Positions 7,966 to 14,430 of a stretch of 20,383 nt of DNA are shown in pieces. Positions within the stretch are counted from its first letter, which is position 1. Each line of letters begins with the position of its first letter. The notes under the pieces are model-generated. The model was not told the DNA's origin, ran no database searches, and was given only the letters and a program-made list of their open reading frames with translations. The DNA is taken from the NCBI GenBank assembly GCA_947628105.1, contig CANQYN010000011.1, positions 1 to 20,383 on the forward strand. The letters run 5' to 3'. Source of the stretch: an uncultured Bacilli bacterium. GTDB taxonomy: Bacteria > Bacillota_I > Bacilli_A > RF39 > UBA660. A program made the position numbers and the translations under genes.

Positions 7966-9402
7966 ATGAAAAATTTAGTGGGAAAAGAATGGATGGATGC
8001 CCAAAATAAAAATACCATTGCCGTTTTAAACCCAGCGACTAATGAAGTGATAGATACGATTCCTAACTCTACCTTAGAAGATGTAGATATGGTTGTAAAA
8101 GTAGCTCATAAAGCACAAAAGGGCTGGGCTAAAATTCCAATGTATCAACGAGGGGAAATTTTAAAAAAATTTGTTGATTTAGTAGAACAACATAAAGAAA
8201 AATTAGCTGCTTTATTATCGGCAGAAACAGGAAAACCAATTACGGAAGCATTAGCTGAAGTAGGAAATACAAAAGTATTTGTAAATGCTTATGTTGAAAA
8301 AGCAAAACATCTATATGGAAAAAGTATTCCAACAGGAATTGAACCAGGTCATGAACATACGATACAATATACTGTTCGTGAACCATTGGGAGTTGTCGCT
8401 TGTATTATTCCTTTTAATTTTCCTTGCGATTTATTTGGCCAAAAAGTACCATCAGCTCTTATCATGGGAAATAGCGTTATTGTAAAACCATCTACGTATA
8501 ATCCCTTAACTTTGACAAAATATGTAGAGCTTTTATTAGTCGCAGGAGTTCCCGAAGGAGTTGTTAACGTCATTCATGGAGATGGAAAAGTGGTAGGACA
8601 AGGATTGGCGGCTCATCCACTCGTTCATTGTGTCAGCCTAACAGGATCTACCGCAGCGGGAATAGAAACGATGGGAACTTGTAGTAAAAATTTAACGCAT
8701 GTCATGTTAGAATTAGGGGGAAATGATGCCTTTATCTTATGCGAAGATGGCGATCTTGATTTAGCAGTAGAGGAAACTGTTTGGGGAAGACTTTACAATA
8801 CGGGACAAGTATGTTGTGCTAGTAAACGATTTCTTGTTTCCAATGCTATCAAAGAGAAATTTGTCCGAAAATTAATTGAAAAAATAAGAACTTTAAAAGT
8901 AGGAATGCCCGCTGATCCGACGACTAAGATCGGTTGTTTAATTACAGAACAGGCTGCTATTCGCGTAGAAGAACAAGTAAAAAAGACGTTAGAACAAGGA
9001 GCTCGATTAATTTACGGGGGAAGAAGAAATAGAGCATTCTTTGAACCGACGATTTTAGATAATGTGACAAAAGATATGGATGTCGCAAAAGATATGGAAA
9101 TTTTTGGACCAGTCATTCCAATCATTGGCTTTGATACAATCGATCAAGCCATTGAGATTGCAAATCAATCTTCTTATGGATTATGTGGTAGCGTCATTAC
9201 AAAAGATATGAAAAAAGCATTTTATGTAGCGCAATCATTAGAAGTAGGAGGCGCAATTATTAATGGAGCTAGTTTTCATCGCTCTGCTGAAATGCCTTTT
9301 GGAGGATGGAAAAATTCTGGAATTGGGAATGAGGGTATCATGACGACATTAGAAGAAATGTCTCGTATAAAAACAATTGTTATAAAAAATATATTATCGT
9401 AA
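7966..9402 (+). CDS. Aldehyde dehydrogenase family protein (succinate-semialdehyde or lactaldehyde type)
   Basis: A 478-residue NAD(P)-dependent aldehyde dehydrogenase that would oxidise an aldehyde to the acid in the cytosol. Seen: IIPFNFP and the GSTAAG dinucleotide-binding motif; general base E249 in LELGG; catalytic C283 in NTGQVCCA (first Cys of the pair by alignment to family numbering); EIFGPVIPI; and PFGGWKNSGIGNEG near the C-terminus. Length and these motifs fit the non-acylating SSADH-like branch. After KPS the usual Glu that contacts the adenosine ribose is Thr, which may permit NADP; this is inference. AGGAGG at 7955-7960 overlaps the FIST stop codon. The two genes share a promoter and a terminator. 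The substrate cannot be read from the sequence. Confidence 0.93.
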   Translation: MKNLVGKEWMDAQNKNTIAVLNPATNEVIDTIPNSTLEDVDMVVKVAHKAQKGWAKIPMYQRGEILKKFVDLVEQHKEKLAALLSAETGKPITEALAEVGNTKVFVNAYVEKAKHLYGKSIPTGIEPGHEHTIQYTVREPLGVVACIIPFNFPCDLFGQKVPSALIMGNSVIVKPSTYNPLTLTKYVELLLVAGVPEGVVNVIHGDGKVVGQGLAAHPLVHCVSLTGSTAAGIETMGTCSKNLTHVMLELGGNDAFILCEDGDLDLAVEETVWGRLYNTGQVCCASKRFLVSNAIKEKFVRKLIEKIRTLKVGMPADPTTKIGCLITEQAAIRVEEQVKKTLEQGARLIYGGRRNRAFFEPTILDNVTKDMDVAKDMEIFGPVIPIIGFDTIDQAIEIANQSSYGLCGSVITKDMKKAFYVAQSLEVGGAIINGASFHRSAEMPFGGWKNSGIGNEGIMTTLEEMSRIKTIVIKNILS

Positions 9403-9430
9403 GAATACTTGGTATTCTTTCTTTTTTTTT
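9401..9430 (+). terminator. Intrinsic terminator after the aldehyde dehydrogenase gene
   Basis: AAGAATAC (9401-9408), loop TTG, GTATTCTT (9412-9419), followed by a T-rich tail to 9430. Eight perfect pairs; the hairpin begins inside the TAA stop. Confidence 0.88.
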
Positions 9431-9454
9431 GGATATATTTAAATAGGTGATGTT

Positions 9455-9958
9455 ATGCAATATCGATTAGATACTCCTTATCCAAAAGTAGAAATTAACT
9501 CGATTGATTTAGAAGAAGCAAAAAAAATATTATCTAGTTATAGTGGAGAAGTAAGTGAAAATTCTGCGATTCATCTTTACTTATATCAAGCTTTTTCCTT
9601 ACGAGAAAAATATCCACATTATGGAACAATTTTAAAAAATATTGCCATTGTAGAAATGAAACATTTACAATTACTTTCTCAGGTAATTCAACTTCTTGGT
9701 CTAGCACCGGCTTTTGTCTATCCTAAGGAAAAAAAGTTGATGAGTTGGGATAGCGATTTACTTAACTATACAGTCGATATAGAAGATATGATGATTTTAG
9801 ATATTGAGTCAGAAATAAATGCTATTCAAGGATATCAACAATTAATTAACTCTCTTCAAAATCAATCTATTCAAAAACTATTTCGCCGAATTATTCAAGA
9901 TGAGGAAATTCATCTTTCTATTTTTCAAAACATTTTAAAAGAAGTAAAAAAACCGTAA
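9455..9958 (+). CDS. Ferritin-like di-metal four-helix protein
   Basis: A 167-residue soluble protein with the metal-ligand pattern of the ferritin-like superfamily: E35 in ENSAIHLYLYQ on helix 1, E67 and H70 in IVEMKH on helix 2, E120 in IESEINAIQGY on helix 3, and E150 and H153 in DEEIH on helix 4. That gives the two ExxH motifs plus two further Glu expected for a di-iron or di-manganese site. Members include rubrerythrin-like peroxidases, bacterioferritin-like proteins and manganese catalase-like spore proteins; no rubredoxin domain follows, so peroxide removal or metal handling cannot be separated. Ribosome site AGGTGA at 9445-9450. It is enclosed by terminators at both ends and so likely forms its own transcript, although its promoter is unclear. 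Immediately downstream is trxB. Confidence 0.82.
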   Translation: MQYRLDTPYPKVEINSIDLEEAKKILSSYSGEVSENSAIHLYLYQAFSLREKYPHYGTILKNIAIVEMKHLQLLSQVIQLLGLAPAFVYPKEKKLMSWDSDLLNYTVDIEDMMILDIESEINAIQGYQQLINSLQNQSIQKLFRRIIQDEEIHLSIFQNILKEVKKP

Positions 9959-9967
9959 GGTTTTTTT
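9946..9967 (+). terminator. Intrinsic terminator after the ferritin-like gene
   Basis: AAAAAAACC (9946-9954), tetraloop GTAA, GGTTTTTTT (9959-9967). Nine perfect pairs. The TAA stop codon of the gene is in the loop. Confidence 0.85.
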
Positions 9968-9978
9968 ATGGAAAAATA

Positions 9979-9987
9979 TGTTATAAT
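9979..9987 (+). promoter_or_regulatory. Extended -10 promoter of the trxB operon
   Basis: TG-T-TATAAT lies 12 bases after the end of the preceding terminator. No good -35 is seen, since the upstream bases are the terminator T-run. GAGGTG at 9995-10000 serves the ATG at 10007. The same core ATATGTTATAATAAAA recurs before fhs. Confidence 0.65.
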
Positions 9988-10006
9988 AAAAAATGAGGTG
10001 ATGACG

Positions 10007-10909
10007 ATGTATGATATTATCATCGTTGGTTCTGGTGTCGCAGGAATGACGGCTGCAATTTATAGCAAAAGAGCGGGGAAAAAAGTATTAGTTTTAGAAG
10101 CTAAAAATTATGGTGGTCAAATTGTCCGTTCTCCTAAAGTAGAAAACTATCCCGGTTTTAAAGCGATTACTGGATTTGATCTTGCCCATTCTTTGTATCA
10201 ACAAATGATAGCTTTAGAAGTTGATTTTCGATTAGAAAAAGTAATTTCTATCGAAAAAGATAAAGTAATTACAAAAGATAATGAATATTTTAGTAAAGCT
10301 ATTATTTTAGCGGTAGGGACAGAAAATAAAATGTTGGGTTTAAAAAATGAGAAAGAATTGATTGGAAGAGGAGTTTCCTATTGCGCTACCTGCGATGGCC
10401 CTTTGTATAAAGGAAAGACGGTTGCGATCATCGGAGGAGGAAATACTGGATTAGAAGATGCTATTTTTTTAAGTGATTATTGTCGTTTTGTCTATCTTAT
10501 TCATCGAAGAGATGAATTTCGTGGAGAACAAAAATATGTTGATATATTACAACAAAAAGAAAACGTAAAAATTTTATTAAATACTAAAGTAGAAGAAATT
10601 CAAGGGGAAAACCAAGTAACAGGAATTAAAGTTTATCATCAAGATACGAAACAAGAAGAAGAATTGATGATTCAAGGATTATTTATTGCTATTGGACAAG
10701 TTCCTTCTACTGATTTTCTTAAAAATTATATACAATTAGATAAATATCATTATATAATTGCCAAAGAAGATATGAAAACGAATATAGAAAATATTTTTGT
10801 CGCTGGAGATTGTCGAGAAAAAAAGATAAGACAGTTAACAACTGCCGTTTCTGATGGTACAATCGCATCTTTAATGGCATGTGAATATTTACATAAGAAA
10901 GGAAATTAG
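10007..10909 (+). CDS. trxB: Thioredoxin reductase (NADPH type)
   Basis: A 300-residue FAD- and NADPH-dependent disulfide reductase that keeps thioredoxin reduced. In order: FAD-binding GSGVAGMTAA (8-17), redox disulfide C126-A-T-C129 in YCATCDGP, NADPH-binding GGGNTGLEDA (143-152), the 2'-phosphate clamp HRRDEFR (166-172), and the C-terminal FAD motif FVAGDCRE. The HRRDxFR motif argues for true NADPH-using TrxB over the ferredoxin-linked relatives. I chose the ATG at 10007 because GAGGTG at 9995-10000 is six bases upstream and MYDIIIVGSG is the normal start; the ATG at 10001 touches the ribosome site, and the one at 9968 lies before the promoter. It is a little shorter than the usual 305-320 residues. 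The next gene starts one base after its TAG stop. Confidence 0.95.
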   Translation: MYDIIIVGSGVAGMTAAIYSKRAGKKVLVLEAKNYGGQIVRSPKVENYPGFKAITGFDLAHSLYQQMIALEVDFRLEKVISIEKDKVITKDNEYFSKAIILAVGTENKMLGLKNEKELIGRGVSYCATCDGPLYKGKTVAIIGGGNTGLEDAIFLSDYCRFVYLIHRRDEFRGEQKYVDILQQKENVKILLNTKVEEIQGENQVTGIKVYHQDTKQEEELMIQGLFIAIGQVPSTDFLKNYIQLDKYHYIIAKEDMKTNIENIFVAGDCREKKIRQLTTAVSDGTIASLMACEYLHKKGN

Positions 10910-10910
10910 T

Positions 10911-11825
10911 ATGGTAGAAGCATATTTATCACAAATGGGAGAAATCCCTGACTTTTTAGAAAAATATTTGTCGTTACCTAATATAAAACGATTAAAAAAG
11001 ATTGGATATTTTTGTGGGATGGATTTTGCCTCTTCTGCCATTTATGATTTTCCAACCTATTTTAGTCGTTTTGATCATTCATTATCTGTCGCTTTATTGA
11101 CATATCGGTTTACAAAACGAAAACAAGATACTTTAGCGGCCTTATTTCATGATATTTCAACGCCTTGTTTTTCCCATGTTATTGACTATATGAATGGTGA
11201 TTTTGAAAAACAAGAATCGACAGAAAAACTTACTCCTATGATGTTAAAAAAAGATGATGAATTACAACGTTTTTTGAAAGAAGATAACCTTGTCGTAGAA
11301 GATATTATCGATTTTAAAAAGTTTCCTATCGTCGATAATAATCGTCCTAAACTATGCGCGGATCGAATCGATGGTATCATCGCTTCTGCTATTTTTTGGA
11401 CGAAAAAATTATCGATTGAAGAAATGTCTTCGATGATTGAAGATATTCAAATTTATCAAAATGAAGACCAGGAAGAAGAACTTGGCTTTTTATCATCTTC
11501 TATCGCTCAAAAAGTAATAGCTCTCAATCAAATAATTGATGAATACTGTCATTCCAGTAGTGATAATTATATGATGATGTTACTAGCGAAAATAACAAAG
11601 CAAATGATTCAAGCAAATCAAATTTCTTATGAAGATTTATATTCTTATCAGGAAGAAGCTCTATTTGAAAAAATAGAAACATATGCAGAAGAAAACAATA
11701 ATATAAAACAAGATCTTTTACAATTTAAAACATGTCAAAAACAAGAAATTCCTGTTACTCAGTTAAAAAAGGTAAAAATAAGAAATATCCGGCCCTTAGT
11801 ACAAGGAATACGTTATGGAAACTAA
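10911..11825 (+). CDS. HD-domain phosphohydrolase (SAMHD1/dGTPase-like)
   Basis: A 304-residue metal-dependent phosphohydrolase of the HD superfamily. Metal ligands can be placed as H56 (RFDHSLSV), H80-D81 (ALFHDISTPCFSH) and D151 or D154 (CADRID). H89 in CFSH fits a conserved catalytic histidine. The usual HDIGHGPFSH wording of SAMHD1-type proteins is HDISTPCFSH here, so the second His of that loop is missing. Near the C-terminus KVKIRNIRPLVQG resembles the K-x-R-x-I-D-P-L-V end of this branch, which favours a nucleotide triphosphohydrolase over a cyclic-di-nucleotide enzyme. Start chosen at 10911 with AAAGGAAA at 10897-10904; the ATG at 10881 lies inside trxB. Its last 11 bases overlap the DUF4186 gene, so translation is coupled. 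Substrate unknown. Confidence 0.85.
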   Translation: MVEAYLSQMGEIPDFLEKYLSLPNIKRLKKIGYFCGMDFASSAIYDFPTYFSRFDHSLSVALLTYRFTKRKQDTLAALFHDISTPCFSHVIDYMNGDFEKQESTEKLTPMMLKKDDELQRFLKEDNLVVEDIIDFKKFPIVDNNRPKLCADRIDGIIASAIFWTKKLSIEEMSSMIEDIQIYQNEDQEEELGFLSSSIAQKVIALNQIIDEYCHSSSDNYMMMLLAKITKQMIQANQISYEDLYSYQEEALFEKIETYAEENNNIKQDLLQFKTCQKQEIPVTQLKKVKIRNIRPLVQGIRYGN

Positions 11826-12180
11826 AATCGAAAATAAATTAATGCAATTAAAAAAATCTTCCTTTCGAAGTAAATTTCATTTAACAGAAAAAGAAAGACG
11901 ATATATTCAAGAAAAAGGAATGGATACGATTGTAAAACATGCTTATGATTTTATTGAAAAAAGAATTGCTCCTTCCGTCATTTCCAATGATGGAAAACAG
12001 ACACCGATGAAAGGGCATCCTGTTTTTTTGGCTCAACACGCTACCGCGACTTGTTGTAGAAATTGTCTTTGGAAATGGCACCATATTGAAAAAGGAAAAG
12101 AATTAACGAAAGAAGAAATTAATTATATAGTAACGCTCATTATGAATTGGATAAAAGAAGAACAAAATAGTAGAGAGTAA
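11815..12180 (+). CDS. DUF4186 family protein
   Basis: A 121-residue cytosolic protein of a conserved family without known function. It matches the remembered DUF4186 pattern almost throughout: SSFRSKFHL near residue 15, the NDGKQTPMKGHPVFLAQHATATCCRNCL block at about 59-86, and WHHIEKGKELT followed by a helical YIVTLIMNWI end. The invariant His and Cys residues (GHPVF, QHATATCC, NCL) would suit a metal or redox site, but I know of no demonstrated activity. Its ATG lies inside the 3' end of the HD gene. The length equals that of the family, so it is complete. Its coupling to trxB and the HD gene is the only functional hint. Confidence 0.88.
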   Translation: METKIENKLMQLKKSSFRSKFHLTEKERRYIQEKGMDTIVKHAYDFIEKRIAPSVISNDGKQTPMKGHPVFLAQHATATCCRNCLWKWHHIEKGKELTKEEINYIVTLIMNWIKEEQNSRE

Positions 12181-12182
12181 AA

Positions 12183-12278
12183 ATGACAATAGAAAAATAT
12201 GTCAAATTCCTTCAAAAAAATTATAAATCAAAAAATATCGTTCAAAATAATGATAGGAGGAAAAAATATGACATATGA
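12183..12278 (+). CDS. Possible 31-residue ORF in the DUF4186 downstream gap
   Basis: An ATG two bases after the DUF4186 stop opens a 31-codon frame (MTIEKYVKFLQKNYKSKNI..., ending RRKKYDI) whose TGA overlaps the start of the next gene. The upstream GAGAG is a poor ribosome site. It may be a coupling leader, a gene remnant or chance; at this A+T content a chance frame of this length is plausible. Confidence 0.18.
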   Translation: MTIEKYVKFLQKNYKSKNIVQNNDRRKKYDI

Positions 12279-12738
12279 ACAAATAAAACGAAAGTATATT
12301 GATGAATTAATTCCTGGTGCTTTAGATAAAGCAATTAAGATGGAAAAGAAAGCAGAATTATTGATTTATCGTATTTTGACAGATACTTTAATTACCTTAT
12401 CACCGAGTAAGATCGAATTAGATTCACAAGATTTAGTATGTAAATTTTTTGAAAAATATAAAGAAGATGGATTGATTGGCCAAAATGCAATTGATTATAT
12501 TGATGAAGAAGGAAAAAAGCCGATGTTAGTATGTCAATTTGACATGCAAAAAATTTCGGAAGATTTTGATACTTTATCAAGTGATTTATATGGAAATATT
12601 CCTGCTAAAATGGCAGAATCAATTCGCGATAATTCTAATAATTTTGAAGCTTCACAAGAAGATGAAAATATATTTCAAGTAAATCAACCTCAAAAAGTAT
12701 TAATGAAATCAGAAATGGATGTGAAGAAAACTGGGTAA
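12268..12738 (+). CDS. Unknown soluble 156-residue protein
   Basis: I do not recognise this protein. No membrane segment or signal peptide is present. Residues 1-45 look like a charged amphipathic helix followed by LLIYRILTDTLITL. A middle part (SPSKIELDSQDLVCKFFEKYKEDGLIGQNAIDYIDEEGKKPMLVCQFDM) seems alpha+beta, and the C-terminal 40 residues are polar and probably disordered (NNFEASQEDENIFQ). I chose ATG 12268 because AGGAGG lies at 12255-12260; the in-frame ATG at 12199 would add 23 residues without a ribosome site. It follows DUF4186 by 87 bases with no terminator between, so it may be the last gene of the trxB operon. A terminator hairpin covers its stop codon. Confidence 0.75.
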   Translation: MTYEQIKRKYIDELIPGALDKAIKMEKKAELLIYRILTDTLITLSPSKIELDSQDLVCKFFEKYKEDGLIGQNAIDYIDEEGKKPMLVCQFDMQKISEDFDTLSSDLYGNIPAKMAESIRDNSNNFEASQEDENIFQVNQPQKVLMKSEMDVKKTG

Positions 12739-12750
12739 CAGTTTTTTTTT
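12727..12750 (+). terminator. Intrinsic terminator of the trxB operon
   Basis: AAAACTG (12727-12733), loop GGTAA, CAGTTTT (12739-12745) and further T to 12750. The TAA stop of the preceding gene is in the loop. Confidence 0.82.
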
Positions 12751-12775
12751 GAAATGGAAATACATATGTTATAAT
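12749..12775 (+). promoter_or_regulatory. Promoter of fhs
   Basis: Extended -10 TG-T-TATAAT at 12767-12775, with TTGAAA at 12749-12754 as a possible -35 at a short 15-base spacing. It begins in the T-run of the previous terminator. AAGAGGTGAT follows before the ATG at 12794. Confidence 0.65.
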
Positions 12776-12793
12776 AAAATAAGAGGTGATTAA

Positions 12794-14404
12794 ATGACAG
12801 ATATTGAAATTGCAAGAAACACCAAATTGGAAGATATTAAAAAGGTGGCAAAAAAGTGTTGTTTGTCATCAAAAGATCTTATATTATATGGAGATAATAA
12901 AGCCAAGATAGTAAAAAAGCCTTCTTCTTTAAAAGGAAAATTGATTTTAGTGACAGCGATTAGTCCAACTCCTTTTGGCGAAGGAAAGACAACCGTCAGT
13001 ATCGGATTACATGATGCTTTTTGTCGATTACATCAAAAAAGCATTGCCGTATTACGGGAACCTTCTATGGGACCTGTCTTTGGAATGAAAGGGGGAGCAA
13101 CGGGAGGTGGATATAGTCAAGTAGTTCCTATGGAAGAAATTAATCTTCATTTTACGGGAGATTTTCATGCTATTACTGCGGCGAATAACCTTTTATGTGC
13201 CGCGATCGATAATCATATTTTTCAAGGAAATGAATTAGATATTCAGAAAATCGTATTTCATCGAGCTTTGGATGTGAATGATAGAGCTCTTCGTTTAATC
13301 GATATTGCCGATCGGCAAGAAACTTTCTCTATTACTGCGGCAAGTGAAATTATGGCCTTATTTTGTCTAGCAACTTCCTTTGAGGATTTAAAGAGGCGAT
13401 TAGGAAAAATAGTAATAGGATATAATAAAAAACATCAAATGATTTATGCCTCTGATTTAAAAATAGAAGGATCGTTAGCTCTTTTATTAAAAGATGCTTT
13501 TTATCCTAATTTAGTTCAAACGTTAGAACATAATCCCGTGATTATTCACGGAGGTCCATTTGCAAATATTGCTCATGGTTGTAATAGCATTGTCTCCACT
13601 AAATTAGGTCTTTCACTAGCAGATTATGTAATAACGGAAGCTGGATTTGGAGCGGATTTAGGCGCTGAAAAATTTTATGATATTAAATGTCGAATGGGAG
13701 ATATTATTCCCGATAGTACTGTATTAGTTGCGACGATAAAGGCATTAAAATATCATGGAGGAACTTCAAAAGAAGAAATTTATTCTCGTCATGATCAAGA
13801 ATTAAAAAAAGGAATGTTAAATTTAGTACAACATTATGAAAATTTAAAAAAATTTGGAAATAATATTATCGTTTGTCTTAATCGATATAATACTGATACC
13901 GAAGAAGAAATAGAATTTGTAAAATCTTACTGTGAAAAAGAAAATATTCCTTTTGTAGTTAGTAATACTTATCAAAAAGGAGGGGAAGGAGCTATTGAAT
14001 TAGCTCAAAAAATAATAGAGCAACAAGAAAATAAATTTCATTTCTTATATGAAGATACTCTTTCAATAACAGATAAAATTAATTGTATTTGTAAAGAAAT
14101 TTATCGAGCAGATAAAGTGATTTATAACAAGGATATTTGTCAAAAAATCAAACAACTTGAAAAAGATCATTTATCTCATCTTCCGATTTGTATAGCAAAA
14201 ACGCAATATTCTTTTTCTGATGATGCTAAAAAAGTAGGGACTCCCACTCATTTTTCTGTTACGATAAAAGATATTACGTTATACCATGGAGCGGGTTTTA
14301 TTACCGTATTACTAGGAAATATTATGACGATACCAGGATTACCTAAAAGACCAAATTATGAAAAAATTGATATAATAGATGATAAAATTATCGGTTTAGA
14401 ATAA
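12794..14404 (+). CDS. fhs: Formate-tetrahydrofolate ligase
   Basis: A 536-residue ATP-dependent ligase that joins formate to tetrahydrofolate, giving 10-formyl-THF for purine and one-carbon metabolism. Seen: the family's modified P-loop TPFGEGKTT at 59-67, then EPSMGPVFGMKGGATGGGYSQV and INLHFTGDFHAI, DVNDRALR, ASEIMALFCLA, and the end part GAGFITVLLGNIMTIPGLP. The start has AGAGGTGAT six bases upstream. It is slightly shorter than the usual 555-560 residues. It is transcribed alone between its own promoter and a bidirectional terminator. In an anaerobe, formate could come from pyruvate formate-lyase, and class III ribonucleotide reductase can also use formate; that link is inference. Confidence 0.96.
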   Translation: MTDIEIARNTKLEDIKKVAKKCCLSSKDLILYGDNKAKIVKKPSSLKGKLILVTAISPTPFGEGKTTVSIGLHDAFCRLHQKSIAVLREPSMGPVFGMKGGATGGGYSQVVPMEEINLHFTGDFHAITAANNLLCAAIDNHIFQGNELDIQKIVFHRALDVNDRALRLIDIADRQETFSITAASEIMALFCLATSFEDLKRRLGKIVIGYNKKHQMIYASDLKIEGSLALLLKDAFYPNLVQTLEHNPVIIHGGPFANIAHGCNSIVSTKLGLSLADYVITEAGFGADLGAEKFYDIKCRMGDIIPDSTVLVATIKALKYHGGTSKEEIYSRHDQELKKGMLNLVQHYENLKKFGNNIIVCLNRYNTDTEEEIEFVKSYCEKENIPFVVSNTYQKGGEGAIELAQKIIEQQENKFHFLYEDTLSITDKINCICKEIYRADKVIYNKDICQKIKQLEKDHLSHLPICIAKTQYSFSDDAKKVGTPTHFSVTIKDITLYHGAGFITVLLGNIMTIPGLPKRPNYEKIDIIDDKIIGLE

Positions 14405-14430
14405 AAAAAAGTAATTTAATTACTTTTTTT
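14403..14430. terminator. Bidirectional terminator between fhs and the convergent 604-residue protein gene
   Basis: AAAAAAAGTAAT (14404-14415) pairs with ATTACTTTTTTT (14419-14430) around TTA: 12 perfect pairs. A-run on the left and T-run on the right allow it to work both ways. The stop codons of both genes lie in it; the minus-strand TAA is the loop. Confidence 0.85.

Noticed and set aside
8285..8573. Frames on both strands inside the aldehyde dehydrogenase gene
   Set aside because: They overlap a clear, motif-complete enzyme and have no ribosome site; they are shadows.
9430..9439. -10-like TATATT before the ferritin-like gene
   Set aside because: TG is at the wrong spacing and no -35 is seen; not listed as a promoter.
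9968..10006. Upstream in-frame ATG for trxB
   Set aside because: It directly follows the terminator T-run and precedes the promoter -10, so it would not be on the main transcript; GAGGTG serves 10007.
12199..12267. 23-residue N-terminal extension of the 156-residue protein
   Set aside because: No ribosome site before 12199, whereas AGGAGG is seven bases before 12268.
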